A stretch of 64,000 bases of DNA, taken from NCBI RefSeq assembly GCF_014287355.1, contig NZ_JACOPE010000001.1, forward strand, positions 1,364,001 through 1,428,000, read 5' to 3'. The first letter of the stretch is position 1; each line of letters starts with the position of its first letter. Positions 26,039 through 35,018 of the stretch are shown in pieces. A program made the translations under genes and the position numbers. Origin of the DNA: Ruminococcus hominis. GTDB lineage: Bacteria > Bacillota > Clostridia > Lachnospirales > Lachnospiraceae. The notes beneath the pieces are model-generated. The model saw only the letters and a program-made list of their open reading frames with translations. It had not been told where the DNA came from and ran no database searches.

Positions 26039-27631
26039 ATGTCTGATTTTACAAATGAGATAAAGAAAAGAAGAACCTTTGCGATAATTTCTCATCCGGA
26101 TGCAGGAAAGACAACACTTACAGAAAAATTCCTGTTATATGGAGGTGCAATTAACCAAGCAGGTTCAGTGAAAGGAAAAGCAACAGCAAAGCATGCAGTT
26201 TCAGACTGGATGGAGATTGAAAAGGAAAGAGGTATTTCTGTTACTTCTTCGGTTTTACAGTTTAATTATGGTGGATATTGTATCAATATTCTGGATACAC
26301 CTGGACATCAGGATTTCTCGGAAGATACGTACCGTACTTTGATGGCTGCGGATTCTGCGGTGATGGTAATTGATGCATCGAAAGGTGTTGAAGCACAGAC
26401 GAGAAAACTGTTCAAGGTATGTGTAATGCGTCATATACCAATCTTTACATTTATTAATAAGATGGATAGAGATGCGATGGATACATTTGAACTCTTGGAT
26501 GATATTGAAAAAGAGTTGGGGATTGCAACTTGCCCTGTAAACTGGCCAATTGGTTCTGGAAAAGCGTTTAAAGGTGTATATGACCGTCAGAAAAATGAAG
26601 TGGAATTATTTTCTGATACACAGAAGGGTACACGCATGGGAGAAGTCGAGATACTTGGTGCCGATGACCCGAGTCTTGATGAAATCCTTGGCGATGAGGC
26701 GAAAAGTACCTTGGCAGATGAGATCGAATTGTTAGATGGTGCCGCAGCTGAATTTGATATGGAGCTTGTTTCAAAAGGAGAACTTTCACCGGTATTCTTT
26801 GGTTCTGCGCTTACAAACTTTGGCGTGGAGACATTTTTGAAACATTTCCTGGCAATGACAAGTTCTCCGCTTCCAAGAAAGTCAGATCATGGGCTGATTG
26901 ATCCGTTGAAAGAAAAAGATTTTTCTGCATTTGTATTTAAAATTCAGGCTAATATGAATAAGGCACATCGTGACCGTATTGCATTTATGAGAATCTGTTC
27001 TGGTGAGTTTGATGCGGGAATGTCTGTATATCATGTGCAGGGTGGAAAGGATATTCGTTTGTCTCAGCCACAACAGATGATGGCAAGTGAACGTAAAATG
27101 ATTGAAAAAGCGTATGCAGGAGATATTATCGGTGTATTTGATCCGGGTATCTTTTCGATTGGAGATACATTGACAACATCAAAAGAAAGATTTGCATATG
27201 AAGGAATTCCGACATTTGCACCGGAACATTTTGCAAGAGTGCGTCAGGTTGATACAATGAAACGTAAGCAGTTTGTAAAGGGTATTAATCAGATTGCTCA
27301 GGAAGGTGCAATCCAGATTTTCCAGGAATACAATACAGGAATGGAAGAAATTATCGTTGGAGTAGTTGGTGTCCTGCAGTTTGATGTTTTGAAATATCGT
27401 TTGCAAAATGAATATAATGTGGAGATCAGACTGGAAAATCTGCCTTACGAATATATTCGCTGGATTGAAAACGATGAAATTGACATGGCTAAATTGTCTG
27501 GTACTTCAGATATGAAGAAGATTAAAGATTTGAAAGACCGTCCATTATTGTTATTTGTGCATGAATGGAGTATTCGTATGACATTGGAAAGAAACGAGGG
27601 ACTGCAGCTTTCGGAATTTGGACGTTCTTAA
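26039..27631 (+). CDS. prfC: Peptide chain release factor 3
   Basis: Translational GTPase that removes RF1/RF2 from the ribosome after termination; 530 aa. The G domain shows ISHPDAGKTTLTEK (G1), DTPGHQDFSEDTYRTL (G3) and NKMDRDA (G4). SVKGKATAKHAVSDWMEIEKERGISVTSSV is the RF3-specific switch I region that separates it from EF-G. The ATG at 26039 follows AGGAG at 8-bp spacing; an in-frame TTG six codons earlier is less good. Monocistronic, between the spoIIIA operon and yqhY. Confidence 0.95.
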   Translation: MSDFTNEIKKRRTFAIISHPDAGKTTLTEKFLLYGGAINQAGSVKGKATAKHAVSDWMEIEKERGISVTSSVLQFNYGGYCINILDTPGHQDFSEDTYRTLMAADSAVMVIDASKGVEAQTRKLFKVCVMRHIPIFTFINKMDRDAMDTFELLDDIEKELGIATCPVNWPIGSGKAFKGVYDRQKNEVELFSDTQKGTRMGEVEILGADDPSLDEILGDEAKSTLADEIELLDGAAAEFDMELVSKGELSPVFFGSALTNFGVETFLKHFLAMTSSPLPRKSDHGLIDPLKEKDFSAFVFKIQANMNKAHRDRIAFMRICSGEFDAGMSVYHVQGGKDIRLSQPQQMMASERKMIEKAYAGDIIGVFDPGIFSIGDTLTTSKERFAYEGIPTFAPEHFARVRQVDTMKRKQFVKGINQIAQEGAIQIFQEYNTGMEEIIVGVVGVLQFDVLKYRLQNEYNVEIRLENLPYEYIRWIENDEIDMAKLSGTSDMKKIKDLKDRPLLLFVHEWSIRMTLERNEGLQLSEFGRS

Positions 27632-27650
27632 AGAAAACAGACAAATTTCT

Positions 27651-27678
27651 TTGCAAATAGACTAATATTTGGTATAAT
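27651..27678 (+). promoter_or_regulatory. Sigma-A promoter of yqhY
   Basis: TTGCAA (27651-27656), 16-bp spacer, perfect TATAAT (27673-27678). Confidence 0.72.
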
Positions 27679-27713
27679 ACTTACAGATTGAACCATACAG
27701 GAGGTTTTGAAAA

Positions 27714-28097
27714 ATGGCGAAGGAAGAAAGAACCACTTATACAATACACAATGACAGCAGCAAAGGAGAAGTTAAGATTGCAGATGAAGTAGTAGCAATC
27801 ATTGCAGCACTTGCAGCAACAGAAGTTGAAGGCGTTGCATCTATGGCAGGCAATATCACAAACGAACTGATTAGTAAGCTCGGCATGAAAAATTTGTCTA
27901 AAGGTGTGAAGGTTGACGTGCTGGAAGGTGTTGTGACAGTTTCACTGGCATTAAATCTGAAGTATAATTATAGCATTATGACTGTAACAGAGAAGGTGCA
28001 GGAGAAAGTAAAAGCAGCAATCGAGAATATGACAGGTCTGGAAGTAGCAGATATTAATATTCGTGTGGCTGGAGTTGAGATGGATAATCAGGAATAA
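27714..28097 (+). CDS. yqhY: Asp23/Gls24 family envelope-stress protein (YqhY type)
   Basis: 127-aa protein of the Asp23 (DUF322) family. Members include staphylococcal Asp23 and Bacillus YqhY, the latter linked to control of fatty-acid synthesis. Core residues are GEVKIADEVVAIIAALAATEVEGVASM, VKVDVLEGVVTVSLALNLKYNYSI and IENMTGLEVADINIRVAGV. The position just before nusB is the same as in Bacillus and supports the YqhY assignment. A terminator directly follows, so expression need not be coupled to nusB. Confidence 0.88.
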   Translation: MAKEERTTYTIHNDSSKGEVKIADEVVAIIAALAATEVEGVASMAGNITNELISKLGMKNLSKGVKVDVLEGVVTVSLALNLKYNYSIMTVTEKVQEKVKAAIENMTGLEVADINIRVAGVEMDNQE

Positions 28098-28127
28098 AAG
28101 TTTGATTATTCTAAGAAGCGGCGTAGT

Positions 28128-28156
28128 AAAAAGGATGTCGTACAGACATCCTTTTT
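28128..28156 (+). terminator. Rho-independent terminator of yqhY
   Basis: GGATGTC (28133-28139) and GACATCC (28145-28151) with flanking A and T runs give a classic bidirectional-looking terminator. Confidence 0.85.
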
Positions 28157-28174
28157 CTTACCTGATGGGTCGTG

Positions 28175-28200
28175 ATAAAAAGTTGTAAGCAGCTTTTTAT
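28175..28200 (+). repeat. Second palindrome in the yqhY-nusB gap
   Basis: ATAAAAAGTTG (28175-28185) pairs with CAGCTTTTTAT (28190-28200), 11 bp with one G-U, loop TAAG. It could be a backup terminator or a leader hairpin of the nusB transcript. Confidence 0.55.
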
Positions 28201-28251
28201 GATCTGAATAACAATAAAGAAACATGAGAGAAAATGTGGAAAGGAGCTGTT

Positions 28252-28650
28252 ATGAAAAGAACAGAACTTCGAGAGCATATATTTAAGATGCTTTTTCAGA
28301 TAGAATTTAATGAGATGGACGAGATGCCGGAACATTTGCAATTATATTTTGCAAGTCTGGAGAATGCGACAGAGCAGGATAAAGAATATATAGAGAATAA
28401 GTATCATGCAGTTGTAGAGAAAGTTTCTGAGATTGATGATCTGATCAATGAAAAATGTGAAGGATGGAAAACAACTCGTATGAACAAAGTGGATCTTACG
28501 ATTCTGCGACTGGCGGTATACGAGATTAAGTGGGACGAAGATGTTCCGACTGGAGTAGCGATTAACGAGGCAGTAGAACTCTCTAAGAGATTCAGTGGAG
28601 AAGAGGGACCTGCTTTTGTAAATGGTGTGCTGGCTAAAATCGCAAACTAG
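28252..28650 (+). CDS. nusB: Transcription antitermination factor NusB
   Basis: All-helical RNA-binding protein that, with S10, binds boxA in rRNA leaders; 132 aa. Family motifs are REHIFKMLFQIEF at the start, TILRLAVYEIKW in the middle, and GVAINEAVELSKRFSGEEGPAFVNGVLAKI at the end. The ATG at 28252 is chosen because AAAGGAG lies 6 bp before it; the upstream ATG at 28234 would place this site inside the gene. xseA follows 39 bp on. Confidence 0.95.
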   Translation: MKRTELREHIFKMLFQIEFNEMDEMPEHLQLYFASLENATEQDKEYIENKYHAVVEKVSEIDDLINEKCEGWKTTRMNKVDLTILRLAVYEIKWDEDVPTGVAINEAVELSKRFSGEEGPAFVNGVLAKIAN

Positions 28651-28689
28651 TGTTAATCGGATAATAGCAGACATTAGGAGGCATAACAT

Positions 28690-29916
28690 ATGCGTAATGT
28701 TTATTCGGTTAAACAAGTTAATTCTTATGTGAAGAATATGTTTAGCCAGGATTTTATGCTGAATCACATATATGTAAAAGGAGAAGTATCGAATTGTAAA
28801 TATCATACTTCTGGTCATATTTATTTTTCGCTGAAAGATGAGTCCGGAACGATAGCATGCGTTATGTTCGCAAGTGCAAGGTCGGGGCTTTCTTTTCGTA
28901 TGCAGGAAGGGCAGAATGTAATCGTGCTTGGTTCTGTAAGCGTGTACGAAAGAGACGGAAAATATCAGCTTTACGCAAAAGAGATTATCTTGGATGGGGC
29001 AGGAGCACTATATGAACGATTTGAGGCTTTGAAGAAAGAGCTTGAGGAGATGGGGATGTTTGCTGCCGAGTACAAGCAGCCGATACCACGCTATGTGAAG
29101 AGCGTCGGTATTGTGACAGCACCGACAGGAGCGGCAGTGCGAGACATCATCAATATTTCTAAGCGAAGAAATCCTTATGTACAGTTGATTTTATATCCTG
29201 CACTTGTACAGGGAGAAGACGCAGCTGCAAGTATCGTCCGTGGAATCCGGATGATGGAACAACAAAACGTAGATGTGATCATTGTCGGACGTGGCGGAGG
29301 CTCAATGGAAGATTTATGGGCATTTAATGAAGAGGCTGTGGCAAGAGCAATTTTCGAATGCACAATTCCGATTATTTCTGCCGTTGGGCATGAGACAGAT
29401 ACGTTGATATCGGATTATGTTGCCGATTTGAGGGCACCTACACCATCTGCGGCAGCAGAATTGGCAGTATACGAACTATCTTCGGTTCAGATAATGTGTG
29501 AAGAATATAAGAGAAGAATGTATCAACAGATAAGGCAGCGTATAGATTTTTCCAGACGGCAGACGGAACAGATGGCATTTCGATTAAAAGTAGCTCATCC
29601 ACGTCAGAAATTGAATGAACAAAGACAATATCTGGCTGATTTAGACAGTCGTATGCGTATCAGAATGAATTCGGCATTGGAAGAGAGCAGGCATAAACTG
29701 GCAATTTATATAGAGAAAATGAAAGGATTGTCACCGCTTCAGAAATTGAATCAAGGGTATGCATATGTAACGGATAAATCGGGGCGGACAGTGAGAAGCA
29801 TTAAAGATACAAAGCAAGGAGAAGTACTTGATGTGTATGTGACAGATGGGCGTGTTCGTACACAGGTGGTGGATATATATAAGGAGGAGTATGATGTTAG
29901 AAGAGAAGAAGAGTGA
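28690..29916 (+). CDS. xseA: Exodeoxyribonuclease VII large subunit
   Basis: Catalytic subunit of the bidirectional single-strand DNA exonuclease ExoVII; 408 aa. An N-terminal OB fold (YVKGEVSNCKYHTSGHIYFSLKD) is followed by the catalytic domain with VGIVTAPTGAAVRDI, VIIVGRGGGSMEDLWAFNEE and SAVGHETDTLISDYVADLRAPTPSAAAE. A long coiled-coil region completes the protein. It overlaps the 5' end of xseB by 23 bp, matching the need for many small subunits per large one. Confidence 0.96.
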   Translation: MRNVYSVKQVNSYVKNMFSQDFMLNHIYVKGEVSNCKYHTSGHIYFSLKDESGTIACVMFASARSGLSFRMQEGQNVIVLGSVSVYERDGKYQLYAKEIILDGAGALYERFEALKKELEEMGMFAAEYKQPIPRYVKSVGIVTAPTGAAVRDIINISKRRNPYVQLILYPALVQGEDAAASIVRGIRMMEQQNVDVIIVGRGGGSMEDLWAFNEEAVARAIFECTIPIISAVGHETDTLISDYVADLRAPTPSAAAELAVYELSSVQIMCEEYKRRMYQQIRQRIDFSRRQTEQMAFRLKVAHPRQKLNEQRQYLADLDSRMRIRMNSALEESRHKLAIYIEKMKGLSPLQKLNQGYAYVTDKSGRTVRSIKDTKQGEVLDVYVTDGRVRTQVVDIYKEEYDVRREEE

Positions 29917-30127
29917 ACAGAAAGAGACACAGATTCCTCTGGAAGAGTTATTTTCAAAATTAGAGGAAGTAGTTAAGAATCTGGAAAATCCGGAAAGCTC
30001 TTTGGAAGAATCCTTTCAGTATTACAACGAGGGAATGCAGCTTTTAAAGAGATGTAACGAGACAATTGATTCTGTAGAAAAGAAAGTACTTGTTTTAGAT
30101 GAGGAAGGAGAGACGTATGAATTTTAA
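29894..30127 (+). CDS. xseB: Exodeoxyribonuclease VII small subunit
   Basis: 77-aa helical subunit that coats the coiled coil of XseA. The diagnostic segment is LEELFSKLEEVVKNLENPESSLEESFQYYNEGMQLLKRC. Two adjacent ATGs exist (29891 and 29894); the second has the better distance from AAGGAGG (29881-29887). It overlaps both xseA (23 bp) and ispA (11 bp), so translation is tightly coupled. Confidence 0.94.
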   Translation: MLEEKKSEQKETQIPLEELFSKLEEVVKNLENPESSLEESFQYYNEGMQLLKRCNETIDSVEKKVLVLDEEGETYEF

Positions 30128-31007
30128 AGAAGAACAAAAGAAAAGAATAGAGCAGATCGAAGCAATTCTAATGCGTTATCTTCCAAAACAAGAAGGAAAA
30201 CAAAAAATCATTATGGAGGCCATGGAATATAGTTTGATGGCAGGAGGCAAGCGGTTACGTCCAATGCTGATGTGGGAGACATACCGTATGTTTTCAGGAA
30301 CATCAGAAGCAATCTATCCGTTTATGGCAGCTATGGAGATGATACATACATATTCTCTTGTACATGATGATCTTCCGGCAATGGACAACGATGAATATCG
30401 TAGAGGACGTAAGACAACACATGTTGTTTATGGAGAAGATATGGGAATCCTTGCCGGAGATGCACTTTTGAATTATGCATTTGAGACAGCAGTTTCAGCA
30501 TTTTCTATAGAAGGTGTAGATGCGGGGAATATAGGAGAAGCACTTCAAGTGCTAGCTAAAAAAGCTGGAATTTATGGGATGATAGGTGGTCAGGTTGTAG
30601 ATGTAAAGTGTACCGGTCAGAGTATTTCAGGAGATACACTGGATTTTATATACCGCTTGAAAACAGGTGCATTGATTGAAGGCTCAATGATGATTGGAGC
30701 AATTCTTGCAGGTGCATCAAAAGAAGAAATTAAGAGCGTGGAGACAATAGCACAAAAAGTCGGGCTGGCATTTCAGATTCAGGATGATATTTTAGATGTG
30801 ACAAGCACAGCAGAAGTGTTAGGAAAACCAATCCACAGTGATGAAAAAAATGAAAAGACAACGTATGTAACCTGGAAAGGAATTGAAGCTGCAAAAGCAG
30901 AGGTAAAACAGCTTTCCGAGGAAGCAGTTAAGGAATTGAAAAGACTTGAGAGTACAGACGAGTACTTGGAGTTGCTGCTCGAGTCATTAATATACAGGAA
31001 GAAATAA
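30117..31007 (+). CDS. ispA: Polyprenyl synthetase (farnesyl/geranyl diphosphate synthase)
   Basis: Chain-elongating prenyltransferase that condenses isopentenyl diphosphate with allylic diphosphates, making precursors of undecaprenyl phosphate and quinones; 296 aa. The first Asp-rich motif is VHDDLPAMDND and the second FQIQDDILDVTS. LMAGGKRLRPML precedes them. The ATG at 30117 follows AAGGAG. Adjacent dxs supplies IPP/DMAPP through the MEP pathway, a functional pairing conserved in Firmicutes. Confidence 0.94.
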   Translation: MNFKEEQKKRIEQIEAILMRYLPKQEGKQKIIMEAMEYSLMAGGKRLRPMLMWETYRMFSGTSEAIYPFMAAMEMIHTYSLVHDDLPAMDNDEYRRGRKTTHVVYGEDMGILAGDALLNYAFETAVSAFSIEGVDAGNIGEALQVLAKKAGIYGMIGGQVVDVKCTGQSISGDTLDFIYRLKTGALIEGSMMIGAILAGASKEEIKSVETIAQKVGLAFQIQDDILDVTSTAEVLGKPIHSDEKNEKTTYVTWKGIEAAKAEVKQLSEEAVKELKRLESTDEYLELLLESLIYRKK

Positions 31008-31020
31008 GGAGGAGTTCCTT

Positions 31021-32895
31021 ATGGTTTTAGAAAAGATTCAAAAAGCAAATGACATTAAAAACTTAGAGCCAGAGGAATTGGAAGTATTAGCTAAGGAGAT
31101 CAGAAGCTTCTTGATTGAAAAAATAAGCTGCACCGGAGGGCATTTGGCCTCAAATTTAGGTGTAGTAGAGCTTACGATGGCACTGCATCTTGCACTTGAT
31201 TTCCCGGAAGATAAATTAATCTGGGATGTAGGGCATCAGGCATATACGCATAAATTACTGACAGGACGTAAAGCTGGATTTGATGATCTGAGAAAATATG
31301 GCGGGATGAGCGGATTTCCAAAGCGCAAAGAAAGTGATTGTGATGCGTTTGATACCGGGCATAGTTCAACATCTATCTCAGCCGGACTTGGATATGTGGC
31401 AGCCAGAGACATCCAGAAACAGAAGTATCATGTTGTGTCTGTTATTGGAGACGGATCATTGACCGGAGGCATGGCATATGAGGCCTTGAACAATGCTGCA
31501 CATGTAAAAAGTAATTTTATTATTGTTTTAAATGATAATAATATGTCCATTTCACCGAACGTAGGAGGTGTATCAAATTATTTGAGTGGGCTTCGCACAG
31601 CAACTGCTTATACAGAATTGAAGCGTGGCGTAGAAGATACGTTGAAAAAGATTCCTGTTAAGGGAGAAAAACTGGTTTCACAGATTAAAAAGACAAAGAG
31701 TGGATTGAAACAGTTTCTTGTGCCGGGAATGTTTTTTGAAGATATGGGGATTACGTATCTTGGACCGGTAGACGGACATGATATAAGAAAACTTTATAAA
31801 GTATTTAGTGAAGCAAAACGATTGAATCATGCTGTGCTTGTACATGTTCTTACGAAAAAGGGTAAAGGTTATTTACCGGCAGAGGAAAATCCATCCCGGT
31901 TTCATGGTACTCCGCCATTTGTTATTGAAACAGGGGAAGCAAAGCAGAAATCCGAAAAGGATTCTTATACAGATGTATTTTCAAAAGTAATAACAGATGT
32001 TGGAAAGAAAGATGAAAAGGTCGTAACGATTACAGCTGCAATGGCAGATGGAACAGGGTTAAACCGATTTGCAAAACATTTTCCGGACAGATTCTTTGAT
32101 GTGGGAATAGCAGAGGAGCATGCACTGACATTTGCAGCAGGACTGGCGGCTGGTGGTATGAAGCCTGTCGTAGCATTGTATTCTTCATTTTTACAGCGTG
32201 CCTATGATCAGGCAATTCATGATGTCTGTCTCCAGAATCTTCCGGTTGTGCTTGCCGTAGATCGTGCCGGTCTGGTTGGAAGTGACGGGGAAACGCATCA
32301 GGGACTTTTTGACTTGTCATTTTTAACAACGATTCCAAATATGACGATCATGTCTCCGAAAAATCGCTGGGAGATGGCTGATATGGTTCGCTATGCAATT
32401 GATTTTCAATATCCGATTGCACTTCGATATCCAAGAGGAGCAGCATACGAAGGCTTTAAAGAATTCCGGGCGCCGATTGAATATGGTAAAAGTGAGATGT
32501 TGTATCAGGAATCCGAGATTGCAATTATTTTTGTTGGACATATGGCAAAGCTGGCCAAAGATGTCAGAGAAGAATTGAAAAACAGAGGATATTCTTGTAC
32601 GTTGGTCAATGCGAGATTTGTAAAACCATTAGACAAAGAGATGCTCGTACAATTGGCTGCAAACCATCGTATATATGTGACAATTGAAGAAAATGTCCTG
32701 TCCGGTGGATTTGGTCAGCAGGTATTGGATTGTGTGGAGCGTGAAAGATTAGATGTTTATGTACACAGTTTTGGAATTCCGGATGATTATGTAGAGCATG
32801 GCAATGTAGATGTACTGCGAAAAGAAGTTGGTCTGGAGAAAACAAACATAGTTGAAAAAATTATTACAGATTATAATATAGCAAGGAATGAATAA
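31021..32895 (+). CDS. dxs: 1-deoxy-D-xylulose-5-phosphate synthase
   Basis: First enzyme of the MEP isoprenoid pathway; joins pyruvate and glyceraldehyde 3-phosphate with thiamine diphosphate. 624 aa in three transketolase-like domains. The ThDP/Mg motif is GDGSLTGGMAYEALNNA starting at residue 143. WDVGHQAYTHKLLTGRK lies before it. The catalytic Glu lies in VGIAEEHALTFAAG (E365-E366), and the C-terminal domain has ENVLSGGFGQQVL. AGGAGG precedes the ATG, 13 bp after ispA. Overlaps the tlyA region at its 3' end. Confidence 0.97.
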   Translation: MVLEKIQKANDIKNLEPEELEVLAKEIRSFLIEKISCTGGHLASNLGVVELTMALHLALDFPEDKLIWDVGHQAYTHKLLTGRKAGFDDLRKYGGMSGFPKRKESDCDAFDTGHSSTSISAGLGYVAARDIQKQKYHVVSVIGDGSLTGGMAYEALNNAAHVKSNFIIVLNDNNMSISPNVGGVSNYLSGLRTATAYTELKRGVEDTLKKIPVKGEKLVSQIKKTKSGLKQFLVPGMFFEDMGITYLGPVDGHDIRKLYKVFSEAKRLNHAVLVHVLTKKGKGYLPAEENPSRFHGTPPFVIETGEAKQKSEKDSYTDVFSKVITDVGKKDEKVVTITAAMADGTGLNRFAKHFPDRFFDVGIAEEHALTFAAGLAAGGMKPVVALYSSFLQRAYDQAIHDVCLQNLPVVLAVDRAGLVGSDGETHQGLFDLSFLTTIPNMTIMSPKNRWEMADMVRYAIDFQYPIALRYPRGAAYEGFKEFRAPIEYGKSEMLYQESEIAIIFVGHMAKLAKDVREELKNRGYSCTLVNARFVKPLDKEMLVQLAANHRIYVTIEENVLSGGFGQQVLDCVERERLDVYVHSFGIPDDYVEHGNVDVLRKEVGLEKTNIVEKIITDYNIARNE

Positions 32896-32896
32896 C

Positions 32897-33703
32897 ATGA
32901 AGGAACGATTAGACGTATTATTAGTAAAACGGAATCTTGCAGAATCTCGCGAGAAGGCAAAAGCGATTATTATGTCCGGTAATGTTTTTGTCGAGGGACA
33001 GCGAGAAGATAAAGCTGGTACGACATTTCCGGAAGAAGTACAGATTGAGATTAAGGGGCATACACTTCCGTATGTAAGTCGTGGTGGATTAAAACTGGAA
33101 AAAGCAATGAAAGTTTTTGATGTTACGGTAGAAGGTAAGGTATGTACAGATGTTGGTTCTTCAACAGGAGGTTTTACAGATTGTATGCTGCAAAACGGGG
33201 CAGTGAAAGTATTTGCAATTGATGTGGGAAGAGGTCAGTTGGATTGGAAACTTCGTCAGGATGAACGGGTTGTATGTATGGAAAAAACAAATATCCGTTA
33301 TGTTACTCCGGAAGATATAGGAGAACCGATTGATTTTTCATCCATTGATGTATCATTCATATCATTGACAAAAGTATTGGAGCCGATTCGCAATTATTTA
33401 ACACCGGAGGGTGAGATTGTGGCTTTGATTAAACCTCAGTTTGAAGCAGGAAGAGAAAAAGTTGGAAAGAAAGGGGTAGTCAGAGAGCGAAGCACACACC
33501 ACGAAGTGATTGAAAAAGTTGCACAGTATGCACACTCGATAGGATTTGAAATATTAAATATTGATTTTTCGCCTATTAAAGGACCAGAGGGAAACATCGA
33601 ATATTTGATTCATTTGAAAAAATGTCCAGATGGACAGCCGCCGGAAATTTCAGTAGATTTATCTAGTGTCGTGGATCATGCGTTCGAGGAGCTGGCACGT
33701 TGA
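32897..33703 (+). CDS. tlyA: TlyA/YqxC family rRNA (2'-O) methyltransferase
   Basis: Fusion of an N-terminal S4 RNA-binding domain (RLDVLLVKRNLAESREKAKAIIMSGNVFVEG) and a Rossmann-type FtsJ-like methyltransferase domain (DVGSSTGGFTDCMLQNGA, IDVSFISL, KPQFEAGR). About 269 aa from the ATG at 32897; an ATG at 32888 overlapping the dxs stop is an alternative. Mycobacterial TlyA methylates 16S and 23S rRNA and influences capreomycin sensitivity; the target here is inferred. It is in the same slot as Bacillus yqxC. Confidence 0.9.
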   Translation: MKERLDVLLVKRNLAESREKAKAIIMSGNVFVEGQREDKAGTTFPEEVQIEIKGHTLPYVSRGGLKLEKAMKVFDVTVEGKVCTDVGSSTGGFTDCMLQNGAVKVFAIDVGRGQLDWKLRQDERVVCMEKTNIRYVTPEDIGEPIDFSSIDVSFISLTKVLEPIRNYLTPEGEIVALIKPQFEAGREKVGKKGVVRERSTHHEVIEKVAQYAHSIGFEILNIDFSPIKGPEGNIEYLIHLKKCPDGQPPEISVDLSSVVDHAFEELAR

Positions 33704-33713
33704 GGATAAGAAC

Positions 33714-34547
33714 ATGGATAGATTTTATGTGATTACAAATCAATTAAAAGATACAGACTATCGAATAACAAATGAAATTAAAGAATACATTGAAAAAAAT
33801 GGAAAAACTTGTGTAATCGCTCAAAAAGACGAAGAGGGTTATTTGATTCCGGGAACAGTGCCAAAAGATATACAATGTGCAATAGTTCTTGGAGGAGATG
33901 GGACTTTAATTCGTGCTGCAAGAGAATTGGAAGGATATCATATTCCATTACTTGGTGTAAACATGGGAACATTGGGGTATCTTGCAGAGGTAGAATTGCA
34001 TGATTATCGTACAGCTCTGGACAAGTTGTTTGCAAAAGAGCCAGAAGTGGAAGATCGTATGATGTTGCGAGGAAGTGTTAATGGAGGAAAATCGCACGTT
34101 GCAGTGAATGATATTGTAGTGACGCGTTCGGGAGAGCTTCGTGTGGTACATCTGGATATTTATGTGAACGGAGCACTTTTAAATAGTTATCGTGCGGATG
34201 GAGTAATCATATCGACACCGACAGGAACAACAGGATATAATCTGTCTGCGGGAGGACCGATTGTTGAGCCAACGGCAAGTATGTTTGTAATTACTCCGAT
34301 TTGTTCGCATGCACTTAATGCAAGTAGCGTCGTACTTTCGGCAGAGGATACAATAGAAGTAAAAGTCTGTGAAGGTAGATATGGAAGACAAGAGCATGCG
34401 TTAGTTACATTTGATGGGGCGGAAGAGATTGCTGTTCGTACAGGAGACCGTGTTGTGGTTCAAAAAGCTGAAGATACTACAAAGCTGATTAAATTGAATA
34501 AAGAAAGTTTCATGATAACTATGCGAGAAAAAATGAAAGGAAATTAG
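33714..34547 (+). CDS. nadK: NAD(+)/NADH kinase
   Basis: Makes NADP from NAD and ATP; 277 aa. The GGDGT nucleotide motif is at residues 60-64 (IVLGGDGTLIRAARE). NMGTLGYLAEVE, the NDIVVTRSG motif, and the Gly-rich TPTGTTGYNLSAGGPIV follow. The ATG at 33714 is preferred; the longer in-frame reading from 33666 lies inside tlyA. It sits between tlyA and argR, a position that Bacillus lacks but many Clostridia share. Confidence 0.94.
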   Translation: MDRFYVITNQLKDTDYRITNEIKEYIEKNGKTCVIAQKDEEGYLIPGTVPKDIQCAIVLGGDGTLIRAARELEGYHIPLLGVNMGTLGYLAEVELHDYRTALDKLFAKEPEVEDRMMLRGSVNGGKSHVAVNDIVVTRSGELRVVHLDIYVNGALLNSYRADGVIISTPTGTTGYNLSAGGPIVEPTASMFVITPICSHALNASSVVLSAEDTIEVKVCEGRYGRQEHALVTFDGAEEIAVRTGDRVVVQKAEDTTKLIKLNKESFMITMREKMKGN

Positions 34548-34551
34548 GAAA

Positions 34552-35007
34552 ATGAAGGTTAGTCGTCATGCAAAAATAATTGAATTGATCAATCAGTATG
34601 ATATTGAAACCCAGGAAGAATTGGCAGATCGTTTGAATCAATCCGGATTTAAAGTGACTCAGGCTACAGTTTCCAGAGATATTCGTGATCTAAAGCTGAC
34701 GAAAATGTCAGTAGATGGAGGAAAACAGAAATACGTTATTATTAAGCCGGAAGATGGCGGTATGACGGAAAAATATATGAGGGTATTACGAGATGGGTAT
34801 GTATCCATGGACATGGCACAAAATATACTTGTGATAAAAACTGTATCAGGAATGGCTATGGCAGTTGCGGCTGCTATAGATGCTATGCAGTGGAAAGAAG
34901 TGGTCGGATGTATTGCCGGAGATGATACGATTATGTGTGCAATCCGAACAGTAGAAGACACAACCTGTGTGATGGATAAGATTAGAAAAATTGCAACAAG
35001 AGGATAA
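34552..35007 (+). CDS. argR: Arginine repressor ArgR
   Basis: Hexameric arginine-dependent regulator of arginine metabolism; 151 aa. The N-terminal winged helix (RHAKIIELINQYDIETQEELADRLNQSGFKVTQATVSRDI) binds ARG boxes. The C-terminal oligomerisation/arginine domain has VGCIAGDDTIMCAIR. It starts 5 bp after nadK and is 12 bp from recN, a linkage to recN conserved in Firmicutes. No arginine genes are in the window. Confidence 0.95.
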   Translation: MKVSRHAKIIELINQYDIETQEELADRLNQSGFKVTQATVSRDIRDLKLTKMSVDGGKQKYVIIKPEDGGMTEKYMRVLRDGYVSMDMAQNILVIKTVSGMAMAVAAAIDAMQWKEVVGCIAGDDTIMCAIRTVEDTTCVMDKIRKIATRG

Positions 35008-35018
35008 TAAAAGAAATT